From positions 1-64,000 of the forward strand of contig NZ_PVTE01000001.1 of assembly GCF_003002825.1 (NCBI RefSeq): a stretch of 64,000 nucleotides of DNA, given 5' to 3'. The notes under the pieces were generated by a model, which was not told the origin of the DNA, ran no database searches, and was given only the letters and a program-made list of their open reading frames with translations. Both the position numbers and the translations under genes were made by a program. The DNA is from Spirosoma oryzae (GTDB taxonomy: Bacteria; Bacteroidota; Bacteroidia; Cytophagales; Spirosomataceae). Of the stretch, positions 50,606 through 60,470 are shown in pieces; positions within the stretch are counted from its first letter, which is position 1; each line of letters starts with the position of its first letter.

Positions 50606-51220
50606 ATGAAAACGCTTGTCGTATTTTACTCCACCTATGGCCACGTCTGGACGCTGGCAGAAGCGATCGCTGAAGGCGCCCGTCAGGTCGAAGGCAACGA
50701 AGTAGTTGTCAAACGCGTCCCCGAAACGCTCCCTGCCGACATACTCGAAAAAACAGGGGCAACGGCGGCCCAACAGGCGTTCGCGCACGTGCCGGTCGTC
50801 ACGCCCGACGAACTGGTCGAGTATGATGCTATTCTGTTCGGTACGCCCACGCGTTACGGTAACCTCTGCGGCCAGATGCAGGCTTTTATGGATAGCACAG
50901 GCGGTCTGTGGGCCAAGGGAGCGCTGGTCGGTAAGGTCGGCGGAGCGTTTGTCAGCACGGCTACCCAGCATGGTGGGCAGGAAGAGACCATCCGCGCTTT
51001 CCATACCGAGTTGCTGCACCACGGCTTCGTGATCGTCGGCTTGCCATACGCCTGGCAGGGGCAGATGGGCCACACGGAAGTCACCGGCGGTACACCGTAC
51101 GGAGCCAGTACGGTAGCGGGCGGTCAGGGCGAACGCCAGCCCAGCGCCAACGAACTGGAGGGGGCTCGTTTCCAGGGCCGGCACACGGCCGAGATCGCCA
51201 GCAAGCTGGCTGCCAAGTAA
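50606..51220 (+). CDS. wrbA: NAD(P)H:quinone oxidoreductase
   Basis: A 204-residue flavodoxin-fold protein of WrbA type. The FMN-binding loop is [16 protein letters not shown], followed by [20 protein letters not shown] near 75 and [19 protein letters not shown] near 115. The C-terminal [20 protein letters not shown], then [14 protein letters not shown] is the WrbA signature. It makes two-electron reductions of quinones and protects against oxidative stress. It ends with a strong terminator 11 bases later. Confidence 0.95.
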   Translation: MKTLVVFYSTYGHVWTLAEAIAEGARQVEGNEVVVKRVPETLPADILEKTGATAAQQAFAHVPVVTPDELVEYDAILFGTPTRYGNLCGQMQAFMDSTGGLWAKGALVGKVGGAFVSTATQHGGQEETIRAFHTELLHHGFVIVGLPYAWQGQMGHTEVTGGTPYGASTVAGGQGERQPSANELEGARFQGRHTAEIASKLAAK

Positions 51221-51231
51221 CGTTTAAGCCA

Positions 51232-51278
51232 GTCACGAGAAAGCCCGTCTGAACGTCAGACGGGCTTTCTCGTGACTA
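51232..51278. terminator. bidirectional terminator between convergent genes
   Basis: Perfect 22-base arms (51232-51253, AGTCACGAGAAAGCCCGTCT..., and 51257-51278) with a 3-base loop. It has A-rich and T-rich halves within the stem on both sides and lies between wrbA (+) and the following minus-strand gene. Confidence 0.85.
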
Positions 51279-51327
51279 ACAGTAGCACGCGGCCGAAACT
51301 GTTCATTGGGCACTGTGAAACACCCGT

Positions 51328-52320
51328 TTACTCCGTGATCGTAATTTTCCTGGTCATGCCGGACGGCAGGTAAACGTCGAAACCCGTCTGTTGCTGAAGA
51401 TCGGCTAACAGACTGATCGTTTCGATACTGTCCAGGCCGATCGCTTCTCTGGCCTGGTTTACCTCGTTGGTCGCTGTACGCGTCAAGGACCGGCTTAAAT
51501 AACCGAAATGCGTTTCCTGGCTGTCACTTTTGACCGCTGTATACCAGTCGTCGATCATGGCAAATTCGTAGGGAGAAAGTTGCCCCGACTGAAGTGCTTT
51601 CAGCAGCTTGGGCCTTACCAGAGGATACAGCGTGTCGCGCAGCGCGTATCGTTTGCTAATGGAGTTGTGATGGCTCAGGATCACTGCGGCCCAGTACCCA
51701 TTGTGAATGAGTCGCTCGCCCGGATAGCCATAGGTATCGATAAGCTGGATTAACTGGGTAACCTGCTGTGCACTTTGGGGTGCGAACCGTTTTTCGGCGT
51801 ACCGAATCCGGGCTTTATCGCCCGGTATAAACAGCGCCAACAGGGCTTTCCGCTGGTCTTTCCGGAACATTTTTCCGACGCTGCTCCGGACTGGCTGATT
51901 ACCGCCTTGCCGATACCGTGACCTGAGCGAGTCGTACCGGGCTTCGATCAGACGCCATCGTGGATCGCGCTGTAGCGGCTGGATCAGTACGTTTTTCTTT
52001 ATGGCACGCAGCGTCCATCCCGCGCTTATCGCTTTCTTCAAATACGTAAAGGCTTCCTGCGTCTGACCGGTTTGCAGCGCCAGCTGCGTGGCAACTTTGT
52101 AGTCCCTCGCGAAGACGAAGGCGTACGTGTCAAACACCTGTCTGTGCAACGCTAATGCAGCCTGGTAATCCTGGTTGGCGATGCGTTTGTGAGCGTCGAT
52201 AATGATACGGTGGTATGCGGCATAATCGGCCTGCCGACGTGCATCCTGCCCACTATCAGGTGGGGAACTCGCCAGGCTGACTGTAGTCAGAAAGAGACAA
52301 AGGGCGACGAGGTGGCTCAT
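51328..52320 (-). CDS. secreted protein with DUF6624-like C-terminus
   Basis: A 330-residue protein. A signal peptide (MSHLVALCLFLTTVSLASSP) is followed by TPR-like helices (QDYQAALALHRQVFDTYAFV, LALQTGQTQEAFTYLKKAIS) up to about 110. The second half (about 165-285) runs IQLIDTYGYPGERLIHNGYW, AAVILSHHNSISKRYALRDT and KALQSGQLSPYEFAMIDDWY, which recalls the DUF6624 pattern. No catalytic role is known. The start at 52320 gives a clean signal peptide; 52389 would add 23 residues. Convergent with wrbA. Confidence 0.6.
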   Translation of the reverse strand: MSHLVALCLFLTTVSLASSPPDSGQDARRQADYAAYHRIIIDAHKRIANQDYQAALALHRQVFDTYAFVFARDYKVATQLALQTGQTQEAFTYLKKAISAGWTLRAIKKNVLIQPLQRDPRWRLIEARYDSLRSRYRQGGNQPVRSSVGKMFRKDQRKALLALFIPGDKARIRYAEKRFAPQSAQQVTQLIQLIDTYGYPGERLIHNGYWAAVILSHHNSISKRYALRDTLYPLVRPKLLKALQSGQLSPYEFAMIDDWYTAVKSDSQETHFGYLSRSLTRTATNEVNQAREAIGLDSIETISLLADLQQQTGFDVYLPSGMTRKITITE

Positions 52321-52418
52321 ACGAACGGGTTTATCGTTCAGACGCCATACTATGTTTTCAGGTTGTAAGCCGTTACGACGTTTTAACAAATAAGGGGTTG
52401 ATGGATGTGTATGTGACC

Positions 52419-53543
52419 TTAGGCCGTCTGCTCTGAACGCACAACGCTGTTAGCCGGTTTTGGTGCGGTCAGGCGCATGAGGTAACGTCGGATGGGCACG
52501 TCGACATAGGTCAAAAGCAGGTAGGCCAGTACACTAATCCCGGTCGCGGCTATGGGAATAATGATGCGCAGCTGATCCGGGCCAGGCTTCTCCGCTTCTA
52601 CATAACTCAGGAAAATCCAGAGAAACGGGTAGTGTATGACGTAAAGCGGGTACGACAGGTCGCCCAGTTTTTTACATACGCTGCTCCAGAATGGGCCTGT
52701 CGTTGTGGCGGCCCCCAGGGCAATTAGGAACGGGAAATAAACAAGTACCAGTGCTGGGTCCATAAACCAGTTGATGCGGTTCAGGTACGGTATGAAGAAG
52801 GTTGCCAGCAGCAGTAAGCCGATCGGTACGAAGCCAAGCTTGTTCGGGATGCGCCAGCCCAGTCGGCACACGAGCATACCCAGCAGAAACGAACAGCCTA
52901 TTCGCGCCACGCCCCCCAACGCATTACTGATGCCCCAGCCAACCGCAAGGTGGCTATACAGACGCGCCGTAGCAAACAGGGCCAGCCCCGCACCGATCAG
53001 CAGCAAGGTTAGTTTCTTTGTCGACAAGCGGTACAGTACCAGTGCGTAGGCAATGTTGGCGAGGTACTCCCACATAAGAGACCAGGTAGGCGGATTGAGG
53101 TGAAATAAATTGTTAAACCGCTGCGGTACCGCCGGGTAAGGAAGCAGGAAACTGGCGGACAAGAACAGCAGGACGGTTTTAGAAGCACCTATCTGGCCAT
53201 ACAAATTGCCGAAGGGATCGGCCACTAAACAGATCACCCCGATGAGTGCGCCAATAATAACCATCGGATGCAGCCGAATCAGGCGCAGCCGGAAAAACGC
53301 CCAAAAACTAAGCTGCTGAATTTTTTTGTCGTATGCGTAGGCAATGACAAAGCCGGACAGACAAAAAAAGAAGTCGACCGCCAGATAGCTGTGCGCAATA
53401 AAATTCTTGCTATAGTCGGGGACCGCAAACTCCATGAAATGAAAAATAAGCACACTGATGGCAGCAATCCCGCGTAATCCATCGAGTACCTGAAAGTGAG
53501 GTTTAGTCGCCAGTCGGACCGGCTCGTAGCTTGTGTTGATCAT
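52419..53543 (-). CDS. acyltransferase family 3 membrane protein
   Basis: A 374-residue OafA/YrhL-type acyltransferase with about 10 membrane helices. The N-terminal HFQVLDGLRGIAAISVLIFH contains the family R-x-x-A-x-x-V...H pattern (here LRGIAAISVLIFHF). LAVDFFFCLSGFVIAYAYD and FFRLRLIRLHPMVIIGA are the second and third conserved blocks. It would transfer acyl groups, often acetyl, onto sugars of surface polysaccharides. It has no SGNH tail. There is no glycan gene cluster next to it. Confidence 0.9.
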   Translation of the reverse strand: MINTSYEPVRLATKPHFQVLDGLRGIAAISVLIFHFMEFAVPDYSKNFIAHSYLAVDFFFCLSGFVIAYAYDKKIQQLSFWAFFRLRLIRLHPMVIIGALIGVICLVADPFGNLYGQIGASKTVLLFLSASFLLPYPAVPQRFNNLFHLNPPTWSLMWEYLANIAYALVLYRLSTKKLTLLLIGAGLALFATARLYSHLAVGWGISNALGGVARIGCSFLLGMLVCRLGWRIPNKLGFVPIGLLLLATFFIPYLNRINWFMDPALVLVYFPFLIALGAATTTGPFWSSVCKKLGDLSYPLYVIHYPFLWIFLSYVEAEKPGPDQLRIIIPIAATGISVLAYLLLTYVDVPIRRYLMRLTAPKPANSVVRSEQTA

Positions 53544-54039
53544 CAGGTTGAGTTGGTCTGCGCAGTACTTATGTAGTTGGGTAGTTCACGAGTGCGCGTA
53601 CAGTAGAACAGGCTGCTGCGTTTACTGGGTCGCCTGCCCGGTCCCGGATCAACGCGATTTGGACGCTTGCACTGGACATTGACTACCTCTGCCAGCCAGT
53701 GCGTACACCGCTCGCTATGCCGCATCCGACACGGAAACAAACGGGCAAACAGTCACCCATATCGTCTATACGGGCCGGTAGCGTAATGGTAAGAATTGGT
53801 TCAGATTGACAGGACCCTGGTGATCGTTCAGGGGTACGGAGTGTGGAGAGAGCCGGTGGCTGACGGATGCTGCCCGGCCTGTAAACTTAACTAATTCCTT
53901 TTCGCGATTTAGTCTATAGGGTATAAATCGACAAGGGTTTAGTATGAGCTGGTATATGTGCCTATCGTTTTTCGAAGCTGATCCATCCAACACCTAATGC
54001 CGTGTTTTCGAGTACCGTAACGCCAAACGAATTGCTTGT
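53544..54039. other. gap without recognised gene
   Basis: This 496-base region holds only short frames with no family likeness on either strand. Some AT-rich sequence lies at 53890-53960. Confidence 0.4.
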
Positions 54040-55425
54040 TTATCGACCCGAAAAAGGGATATAATACAAGACGTCATCCAGGATGCTGAGCACAAAAAAT
54101 GTACTGGCCAGCAATAGCAGAAGCGGCAGTGCGCTCCTGGACCAACTGGTTGGCGATCGATTGAGATAAACGTATCCGAAATAGAAGCCAATTGGAATAC
54201 TTACCAGCGAAACGAACGAAAAGAAATACAACAGGAATGAAAGTAGGGTAAGACCAACCATAGTCCACAACCCGCCCAGTGCCCAGCTCCCCCTCCATGA
54301 ACGCACCCGATCCACCAGCAGTAACAGGCCCAGGCTCCAGAGCGTCAGTATTCCCAGGATCGTGTATCGCGCATAGGTCGGGTCGTTGGCAGTTCCCAAA
54401 ACAACATAGCTAACGGCTAAGGTCAGCACCAGCCAACTGTTCAGCCAATTCAACAGCGCCAGGCGGTAAGCGCCGTCTCCGATGGAAAATAGCAGATGCT
54501 GAGAAGCCACATCCCAGTATTTGATCGAGCCGTTACCCGCCGTCTGGAGTCGGCCCAGGGCGTCAAAGCGTAAATCCTCAACGCTTGCCAGTACGTAGGC
54601 GTAAAATTGGGTTAGCCGTCGGGCTTTCCGCCAGTCCCATAGCTCAATGACTCCACCCCATTTAGCGACCAACAGTTGTTTACTATCGGGGGTAAAGCCA
54701 ATGGTCCGGCTCGTGTGTTTTCCTAACGAGAACGAAACGATTCGCTGGTGAGTACGGGGGGTAAACACCGTGCAGTGGCTCGTCGTGTCGATCCAGGCTA
54801 ACTGATCACCTCTTGGCGAAAATTGGGGTTTTCCCATCATCTGGGGCATTTGCCACAAGACGGCTTGCGTCTTTAGATCAAGTACGACCAGATTGGCTTG
54901 ACGATCACAATAGGCTAACTGGCCCGATGGACTTAGCGAGAAGCCGGTGTTTTGGGTGGGTAAGCGTTTAACGAGTTTCACCACCGGTAACTGCCAGATG
55001 CAGAGGGTACTGTCCATACTTTGGCTGATGAGCCACTGTTTGTCAGGACTGATGCAGACCTGCGTAACAATCCCGTGATGCTCCGACAGACGCCAAATGG
55101 GCCTGGCCTGGGCAACCGACCATAGCAGAACCGAATGATCTACGGCTCCCGAAGCCAGAAGCGTCCCATCGGTCGACAAACTTAGGCACCGCACAACATC
55201 CTGTGGACTTACCAGCGTCTTAAGGCAACGCCGTTGCTGCCATAGTCTAATCTTGTTGTCGCTGGCACTGACCAGGAGTCCATCAGGTGTGCCATCAATA
55301 TCGTAGACCCAGGACTCAAGTCGCTGGAAGTAGCCGGCTGCGTAGGCGTAAACCATGAATGCCATGTGGACCACCAGACCAACGGCGAATAGTAGCGGTA
55401 AGCGATTGATCCAGCGCGGTCTCAT
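54040..55425 (-). CDS. WD40-repeat protein with C-terminal membrane domain
   Basis: A 461-residue protein. An N-terminal membrane helix (about 8-30) is followed by a beta-propeller of WD40-type repeats from about 35 to 320, seen as DGLLVSASDNKIRLWQQRRC, DGTLLASGAVDHSVLLWSVA and DKQWLISQSMDSTLCIWQLP. Four or more C-terminal helices follow at about 335-460 (WLVLTLAVSYVVLG, YTILGILTLWSLGLLLLVDR, LLSFLLYFFSFVSLVS, LPLLLLLASTFFVLSI). The propeller probably serves as a protein-interaction platform on the membrane. Partners are unknown. Confidence 0.8.
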   Translation of the reverse strand: MRPRWINRLPLLFAVGLVVHMAFMVYAYAAGYFQRLESWVYDIDGTPDGLLVSASDNKIRLWQQRRCLKTLVSPQDVVRCLSLSTDGTLLASGAVDHSVLLWSVAQARPIWRLSEHHGIVTQVCISPDKQWLISQSMDSTLCIWQLPVVKLVKRLPTQNTGFSLSPSGQLAYCDRQANLVVLDLKTQAVLWQMPQMMGKPQFSPRGDQLAWIDTTSHCTVFTPRTHQRIVSFSLGKHTSRTIGFTPDSKQLLVAKWGGVIELWDWRKARRLTQFYAYVLASVEDLRFDALGRLQTAGNGSIKYWDVASQHLLFSIGDGAYRLALLNWLNSWLVLTLAVSYVVLGTANDPTYARYTILGILTLWSLGLLLLVDRVRSWRGSWALGGLWTMVGLTLLSFLLYFFSFVSLVSIPIGFYFGYVYLNRSPTSWSRSALPLLLLLASTFFVLSILDDVLYYIPFSGR

Positions 55426-55825
55426 CCACTAGCGAGTTAGTTTACGGGCCATGTGCCTCTTCACAAATCTACGCTACTTTCCTGATGCATTTTTTGGGGC
55501 CACCTCGCGCGACGGGTGCAAACGATGTGCATCGACCGTACTTGGGCCATGCTGCACCGGACCACTGGATGGGTCGACTGCCAGCTTGTCTCTTTTTTGT
55601 GACTGTCGGCGATTCGTGCCGTGGGCACGGGCTATAGCTTTTTGCGCGGTCGGGGACAAATACATCCGGGCTGCGTCCTACGAATATGCCATCATCCTCT
55701 TGACATAGGCCACTGGGTCGCTCAGGTACACCGTCTTGATGATAAAGCCGTCGAGTAGGCAAGGCTATCTGACTGCTAAATACCCCGATTGGTCGATTCG
55801 TTCAGAAAAATGATTGGGTCAAACT
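55426..55825. other. gap with possible decayed reading frame
   Basis: No intact gene was found in this region. The minus strand at about 55695-55770 reads LLDGFIIKTVYLSDPVAYVK, then RMMAYS and a stop, followed in frame by DAARMYLSPTAQKAIARAHG. This could be a decayed gene, but no family was recognised. Confidence 0.25.
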
Positions 55826-55833
55826 TACCTTTG
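55826..55833 (+). promoter_or_regulatory. orphan -7 box (TACCTTTG)
   Basis: An exact TAnnTTTG box followed by GCGGGC on the plus strand, although no plus-strand gene follows for several kilobases. About 50 bases on, AAGGGCTCTTCTGCTAGGCG, GGCTCTTTTTT ends in six T. This could drive a short non-coding transcript of about 60-80 bases, ending in the T-run near 55895. Confidence 0.3.
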
Positions 55834-55975
55834 CGGGCAGTAAATAATTTGGAAATAGTTAGGAAAGGGCTCTTCTGCTAGGCGGGCTCTTTTTTGTATT
55901 GGTAGGGTTTCTTTTCCGGCCCTAAAAAGCAGCATTCCGTCACCTGCATTATGAAATTATTCTGATCGGGTGCTT

Positions 55976-56464
55976 CTACAGATTTAGTAAATTCTTTAGC
56001 TTTTCATAAAAACCGGTATCGCGAAAGGTAAACTGCTTGTGCAACACGTAGTTATTTAAAAAACTGGCACCCATGCCTGCAACCTGCGCTACGAGTTTGT
56101 TTACGTCGACAGCTTTCACCGAAAACGGAATGGTAAAAACGACCTGGCTAAATTGTTGAATCGAATAGTCGTAAAGGAGGGCAGAACCGTAGACCGTTAT
56201 CAAACAGGAAATGATCGACACGAGCGTAAATTTGATCGCTTCCCGCTTCGTCTGGGTCGAATTTCGTGCGTTGAAGGCGAACAACTTGGTTAGAAAGAAG
56301 CCGGCGACAAAGGCTATCAGATACCCTGCTAGCAGGGCCTGTTTGTAGCTTATCTGAAACCAGTCCTGTAGTAAGCTTCCGGCTATAAGCTGTACAGTAG
56401 CGCCAGTGGCCGCGACAATAAAATAAGCAATTACATCGCGACGATTGAACAGATCACCGGCCAT
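55976..56464 (-). CDS. GtrA-family membrane protein
   Basis: A 162-residue protein with four membrane helices (about 10-32, 38-58, 77-98 and 118-140), the GtrA size and layout. Typical are VIAYFIVAATGATVQLIAGS near the start and FLNNYVLHKQFTFRD near the C-terminus. GtrA proteins are thought to help flip or shuttle lipid-linked sugars. No glycosyltransferase of the usual partner type is next to it in the window. Confidence 0.85.
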   Translation of the reverse strand: MAGDLFNRRDVIAYFIVAATGATVQLIAGSLLQDWFQISYKQALLAGYLIAFVAGFFLTKLFAFNARNSTQTKREAIKFTLVSIISCLITVYGSALLYDYSIQQFSQVVFTIPFSVKAVDVNKLVAQVAGMGASFLNNYVLHKQFTFRDTGFYEKLKNLLNL

Positions 56465-56696
56465 AATTTGTTAGAACGTGTAAGAAAATGGGGAATAAAC
56501 TATCGGTTGCTGATTGTAGTCAGTTTATAAAAAAACCAGGTGCGGTAATAAAATCAGTCAGATGCGCTGTCGCTGATTTTTTAGTCGATCGCTTAGTTTG
56601 CTGATTACCATAAGAATAGGTTGTTTGTTCGCCGAATTTTAGCGCTTCGTGCGTGATTTTGAATCCGCCAAAGTACAAAACTTCAGGCGAAGTATG

Positions 56697-56813
56697 CTAC
56701 GACGACGTGCGGGTCAGGTTGTCGCGGTAGACGAGCTGGTGAAGGAGATTGATGGGCGTCGTGCCCCGGAAAGCGGTCAGCGTGTCCGGGCCGCTCAGGC
56801 TAGCCTCGTTACG
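56697..56813 (-). pseudogene. fragment of a DUF5686-type C-terminus
   Basis: A 39-codon minus-strand piece reads GTTPINLLHQLVYRDNLTRT, SS, stop. It matches the end of the intact DUF5686 gene 1 kb away (FLHRLTYRDNLTRTGVP). At the DNA level, 23 bases (56707-56729) are identical to 57790-57812. The remainder of the 56465-56840 gap holds no gene. Confidence 0.5.
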
Positions 56814-56840
56814 CTACGCCGGTCAGCGCATAGCGTACAG

Positions 56841-57569
56841 TTACAACCGCTGTTCAGCTATTACTTCTGTGTCTGTGTCGAATAAAAGTAATCCCTCCCC
56901 GACGTCATCAAGCTGGCCGGCCAGTTTGCCGTTCCTGGTCCAGACCGCGCTTTGACCGGCGCTGACAAAGGTATCGCAATCGCCCACGCAGTTACTCATC
57001 AAAACCGGCATCGCCAACTGAGCGGCTATCCGTGGGTAATGGGCCATTGCTTTGGCAACACCCGTTTGTGATTTAGCCACACTGGCCACATAGATTCCGG
57101 CCCCAAGCTGATGCGCCGTCTGCGCGTGGTCTTTCTGCAAACTTTCGTAGCAAATGGCCGGGGCAATTGAACCGTTACCACTATTGACAATGAGTTGAGC
57201 ACTCCCGGCAACGAAGTAGGGCAGTTCGTCAGGGTGAAGCTGTTGTTTTGAATACGTTTGTCTGGGTTGACCGGCCTGAAAAATAAGCAGGCTGATCTGG
57301 ATGCCGGAAATGGTTCTGGTGGGTACCCCTAGTCCGATCGTTAGCGCGCTGGTGTCGCTGATCCGTTGAAAACTGTCAAACCGGGGGTCATGCTGCGTTG
57401 TGGCTAACGAAGCTGCCAGTTCAGGTTCGTAGCCAGTTATGGAAAGTTCGGGAAAGAATATAGCGTCTGCTTTATGAGCAATGGCTAGGTGAATGGCTTG
57501 CTCATGTCGTTCGATATTGGCCGCGATGTTTCCTTTTACAGGCTTCAACTGGGCAAGTGCGATTTTCAT
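56841..57569 (-). CDS. carbon-nitrogen hydrolase family protein
   Basis: A 242-residue nitrilase-superfamily enzyme with the complete Glu-Lys-Cys triad: E41 in FFPELSITGY, K108 in YSKQQLHPDE and C140 in PAICYES. The family hydrolyses amides or nitriles, and small single-domain members such as this one are often omega-amidases or deaminated-glutathione amidases. The substrate cannot be assigned. The start at 57569 (MKIALAQLKPVKGNIAANIE) is the typical N-terminus; 57593 adds 8 residues. A TTACTTTG stretch about 40 bases upstream could be its -7 box. Confidence 0.88.
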   Translation of the reverse strand: MKIALAQLKPVKGNIAANIERHEQAIHLAIAHKADAIFFPELSITGYEPELAASLATTQHDPRFDSFQRISDTSALTIGLGVPTRTISGIQISLLIFQAGQPRQTYSKQQLHPDELPYFVAGSAQLIVNSGNGSIAPAICYESLQKDHAQTAHQLGAGIYVASVAKSQTGVAKAMAHYPRIAAQLAMPVLMSNCVGDCDTFVSAGQSAVWTRNGKLAGQLDDVGEGLLLFDTDTEVIAEQRL

Positions 57570-57708
57570 TGGTGGCGTAACGCGTGTGTGCAATTGACGC
57601 AGCCAAAGTAAGCCACAAGCCAGGCGAACGCAAACTGAAACGGAACGGGCTGCTCGTCGTGCGTCGCTACGAACCAGCAGTCCCTGAACCGGTTGTAGGG
57701 CCCGATCA

Positions 57709-57734
57709 AACCGAATACGGTATACCGTAAACTG
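57709..57734. repeat. NPE12, outer-arm fragment
   Basis: ACCGAATACGGTATACCGTA, then AACT, matches the right outer arm of the NPE family. It is next to the stop of the DUF5686 gene and has no inner part. It is the only trace of the family beyond 33 kb. Confidence 0.55.
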
Positions 57735-60266
57735 TTAAAACGAAAGCCAGCCGGAGAACTTGACGGCGAAGGGGGTTACGGGGACGCCGGTGCGGGTCAG
57801 GTTGTCGCGGTAGGTGAGCCGGTGGAGAAAGTCGACGCGCAGCACCTTGAAAATGTTGTCGATGCCGTAGCCCACTTCGACGTACGGCCTGCGGCTGAGC
57901 GAACTGAACCCCTCGACGGCATTGCCCTGTGCGTCGGCAGCGGGAATGGCCGACAGGTTAGCCGACGATACGCCACCTACCAGCACATTGGCCGTTACGA
58001 CCTCCCGCCATTTCAACCGGCGTAGCAGGGGCAACCGGTTGAACAGTAGCCCGCCAAAGTTGTGCTCGACCTGAACGCTGGCCCAGCGGTCGCAGACAAA
58101 TTCGAAGTAGTTCATCAGGTTGTAGGCGTTGCTCACGTAAAAAGCCGATTCGTTGCCCAGCGGGGTGTACAGCAGCGGGTAAGGAACCGTCGACGGAATC
58201 AGGCCCGCGCCAACGGTGTAGTACGTCCGGCCCAGTACACCCATGCGAAAGGAATGTTTCATCGTCAGGGCCACCCGTTGGTAGGCGAAGTCGCTGCCCA
58301 GCACGTCGCGCAGCCCGAGGGTATACCGCAGCGTAAAGATCGGCTTGCGAACGGCCCCGGCGCTAACCCGCACGTTGTCGTTCTGAAGTAGTACCTCGTC
58401 GGGGGCGAAGCGCGTTTCCGAAATCAGTTCGGTCGTTCGGTAGCTGTTGCGCACCGACTGATCGGCGTCGGCGCTTTGCGGCCGGAAGGCGAATGGGAAC
58501 AGCGGCTCAAAGGTACGGTTGCGGAGGGCCAGCGTCTGCGTGAAGCCACTGCCCAACTCGCGCCGGGCATACACGAGGTTATCTTCCTGAAAATACGGTC
58601 GGCGGATGGTGCCGAAGCGGGAGTAAGCCGCAAACAGCGAATTGCCGCCAATGTTGTCGGTCGAAATGCCGATCCGTTCGAGGTCGTAGGTCCGGCGGGC
58701 ACCGATGACCGTCCAGGGTTTGCGACTGACGATATACTCGGCCTGCGCACTGTACTTAAGCTGCTGGTCGAACGTGCCGTAGGCCAGATAGCCACTCAAC
58801 AGCCATTTGCGGCTAAAGCCTGTGTTGGTACGCAGCCCCAGCCGGAACCGGTTGCCTTCCACATTGTTGTTGGCGTAGGAATACAGCAAGGGGCCAATAT
58901 CGATGTTCCATTTCTCGATGGGTTTGTAGCCCAGTACACCCAGCTTGATAACTTCGCCCGCTACCTTGATCAGCGGCACGTTGCGCACCGAGTCGACGAC
59001 GCGCAGGGCTTTGAATTCATCGGGCGATAAGGATTCGGGCCGGGCGTTCTGCCAGAAGGCTGCGTCGGTCTGTTTATAGTCGTCGGCCAGTTCGATCGAG
59101 GGGTTGTAGAAGCCCGCTTCGTGCGGGGCCTTCGGACTGATGTTCCGGGCCGTCGTCAGAAACCGGATCAGGGCCCCCGGCGCGTTCGGGGTGGGTTCGT
59201 CGGTGTCGATGGTCAGCTGGGTCTGGGTCGGGAAGCGGGTACCCGACGCGGTTGTCTCCCAGCTTTGCTCGATGTGCAGCTCGTCGACGAAGTTGATGTT
59301 AGCCCGTTTGTCGACCAGGGCATCGACCTGCGCCAGCGCCAGGTGTAGCGTGTCGATCCAGACCGTGCCGGTGAAAGCCAGATCCGTAGCCCGTTTGGGG
59401 GTGAACTCGATCTCGTAGCAGGGTGCATTGTCGACCAGAACGGTGTCTTTCAATCGGAACGTGTACAGCGCATCCCACTGACTGCCTACCGGCGACGGAA
59501 TGTCTTTGCGGAAGATGTTGAGCGAGTTGCGGTAGAAATTGTACTGCTGAAAGGAGGCACCGGTCAGCTGGGCGATCAGGCTACCATCGCTGACCCCCAC
59601 ACCCGACACGCGCGACTTACGGATGTACTCTTTGGTGCGGTCGGGATTGGCGCGGGCGTAGACAGCGGAAACGGTTTCCGAAATAAACACCGGTACCGCC
59701 CGCTGCCCGCTGGCATCGGTAACGGCGGGCAGCTTACCCAGTAGCCGACTGATCGGACCGGGACGTCGATTGTGCTTGCGCTGCTGCCCGAAGTTGTTGA
59801 TGTAGCCTTCGATTTTGGTGTAGCTGTCAAACTCGTACGCCGTCAGCTGGGCGGGGTTGAACTGATCGCGACGACGCACCACTTCGCGTAACACCCGGTA
59901 GGCCGGGTCGCCCCCTTTGGCGTAGACACGCACTTCGTTCAGCCGGGTCGCTGCCGCCGACAGCCGGGCGTCGATGGTTTGGGTGGGCTGGGGGAGGAGG
60001 CCGTACGCGTGGGTACGGTAGCCCAGACTCTGTACCAGTAATGAATCGGTCAGTTTGCCAACCGTCAGGCTATAGCGGCCGTCGACGTCGGACGTCGTAC
60101 CGCTGGTGGTTCCTTTCAGGGCCAGGCTGGCGAACGGAATGCCATCGCCGGTGCTCGCGTCGGTTACCCGGCCCGAGATCGTGTAGGAGGTCTGGGCCAG
60201 ACTGATGCTGGTCAGCCCCGTCAACAGGAGTGCCAGAACCAGCCTGGTCCGCAGATAAACAGTCAT
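57735..60266 (-). CDS. DUF5686 outer-membrane protein with carboxypeptidase-like N-domain
   Basis: An 843-residue protein. A signal peptide (MTVYLRTRLVLALLLTGLTS, ISLAQ) is followed by a carboxypeptidase-regulatory-like domain (YTISGRVTDASTGDGIPFAS, about 27-110) and the DUF5686 region (about 130-843), which starts with YRVLREVVRRRDQFNP and ends in a beta-rich barrel (VGYGIDNIFKVLRVDFLHRL, TYRDNLTR) with terminal Phe (SGWLSF). Family members are abundant outer-membrane proteins of unknown function. The start at 60266 is preferred over 60317 because it gives a clean signal. Confidence 0.88.
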   Translation of the reverse strand: MTVYLRTRLVLALLLTGLTSISLAQTSYTISGRVTDASTGDGIPFASLALKGTTSGTTSDVDGRYSLTVGKLTDSLLVQSLGYRTHAYGLLPQPTQTIDARLSAAATRLNEVRVYAKGGDPAYRVLREVVRRRDQFNPAQLTAYEFDSYTKIEGYINNFGQQRKHNRRPGPISRLLGKLPAVTDASGQRAVPVFISETVSAVYARANPDRTKEYIRKSRVSGVGVSDGSLIAQLTGASFQQYNFYRNSLNIFRKDIPSPVGSQWDALYTFRLKDTVLVDNAPCYEIEFTPKRATDLAFTGTVWIDTLHLALAQVDALVDKRANINFVDELHIEQSWETTASGTRFPTQTQLTIDTDEPTPNAPGALIRFLTTARNISPKAPHEAGFYNPSIELADDYKQTDAAFWQNARPESLSPDEFKALRVVDSVRNVPLIKVAGEVIKLGVLGYKPIEKWNIDIGPLLYSYANNNVEGNRFRLGLRTNTGFSRKWLLSGYLAYGTFDQQLKYSAQAEYIVSRKPWTVIGARRTYDLERIGISTDNIGGNSLFAAYSRFGTIRRPYFQEDNLVYARRELGSGFTQTLALRNRTFEPLFPFAFRPQSADADQSVRNSYRTTELISETRFAPDEVLLQNDNVRVSAGAVRKPIFTLRYTLGLRDVLGSDFAYQRVALTMKHSFRMGVLGRTYYTVGAGLIPSTVPYPLLYTPLGNESAFYVSNAYNLMNYFEFVCDRWASVQVEHNFGGLLFNRLPLLRRLKWREVVTANVLVGGVSSANLSAIPAADAQGNAVEGFSSLSRRPYVEVGYGIDNIFKVLRVDFLHRLTYRDNLTRTGVPVTPFAVKFSGWLSF

Positions 60267-60470
60267 GGTCGTATTCAGTAGATGTATTCGAATGAACAAC
60301 CGGTATATAGTCAACAAAGTTTACTAAGTGATCAAAAAAATTACCGCTGTTGCGTAAGCGGTAGGTCTGTGGTGCTGCTTCCCACGAAAGTACGCGGTGA
60401 ACGCGAGAAGCGTTGCACAGTATTAAACATTTGTTTAAAAATTACATGGCCTGGTTGGTAGCAGCGTGGT

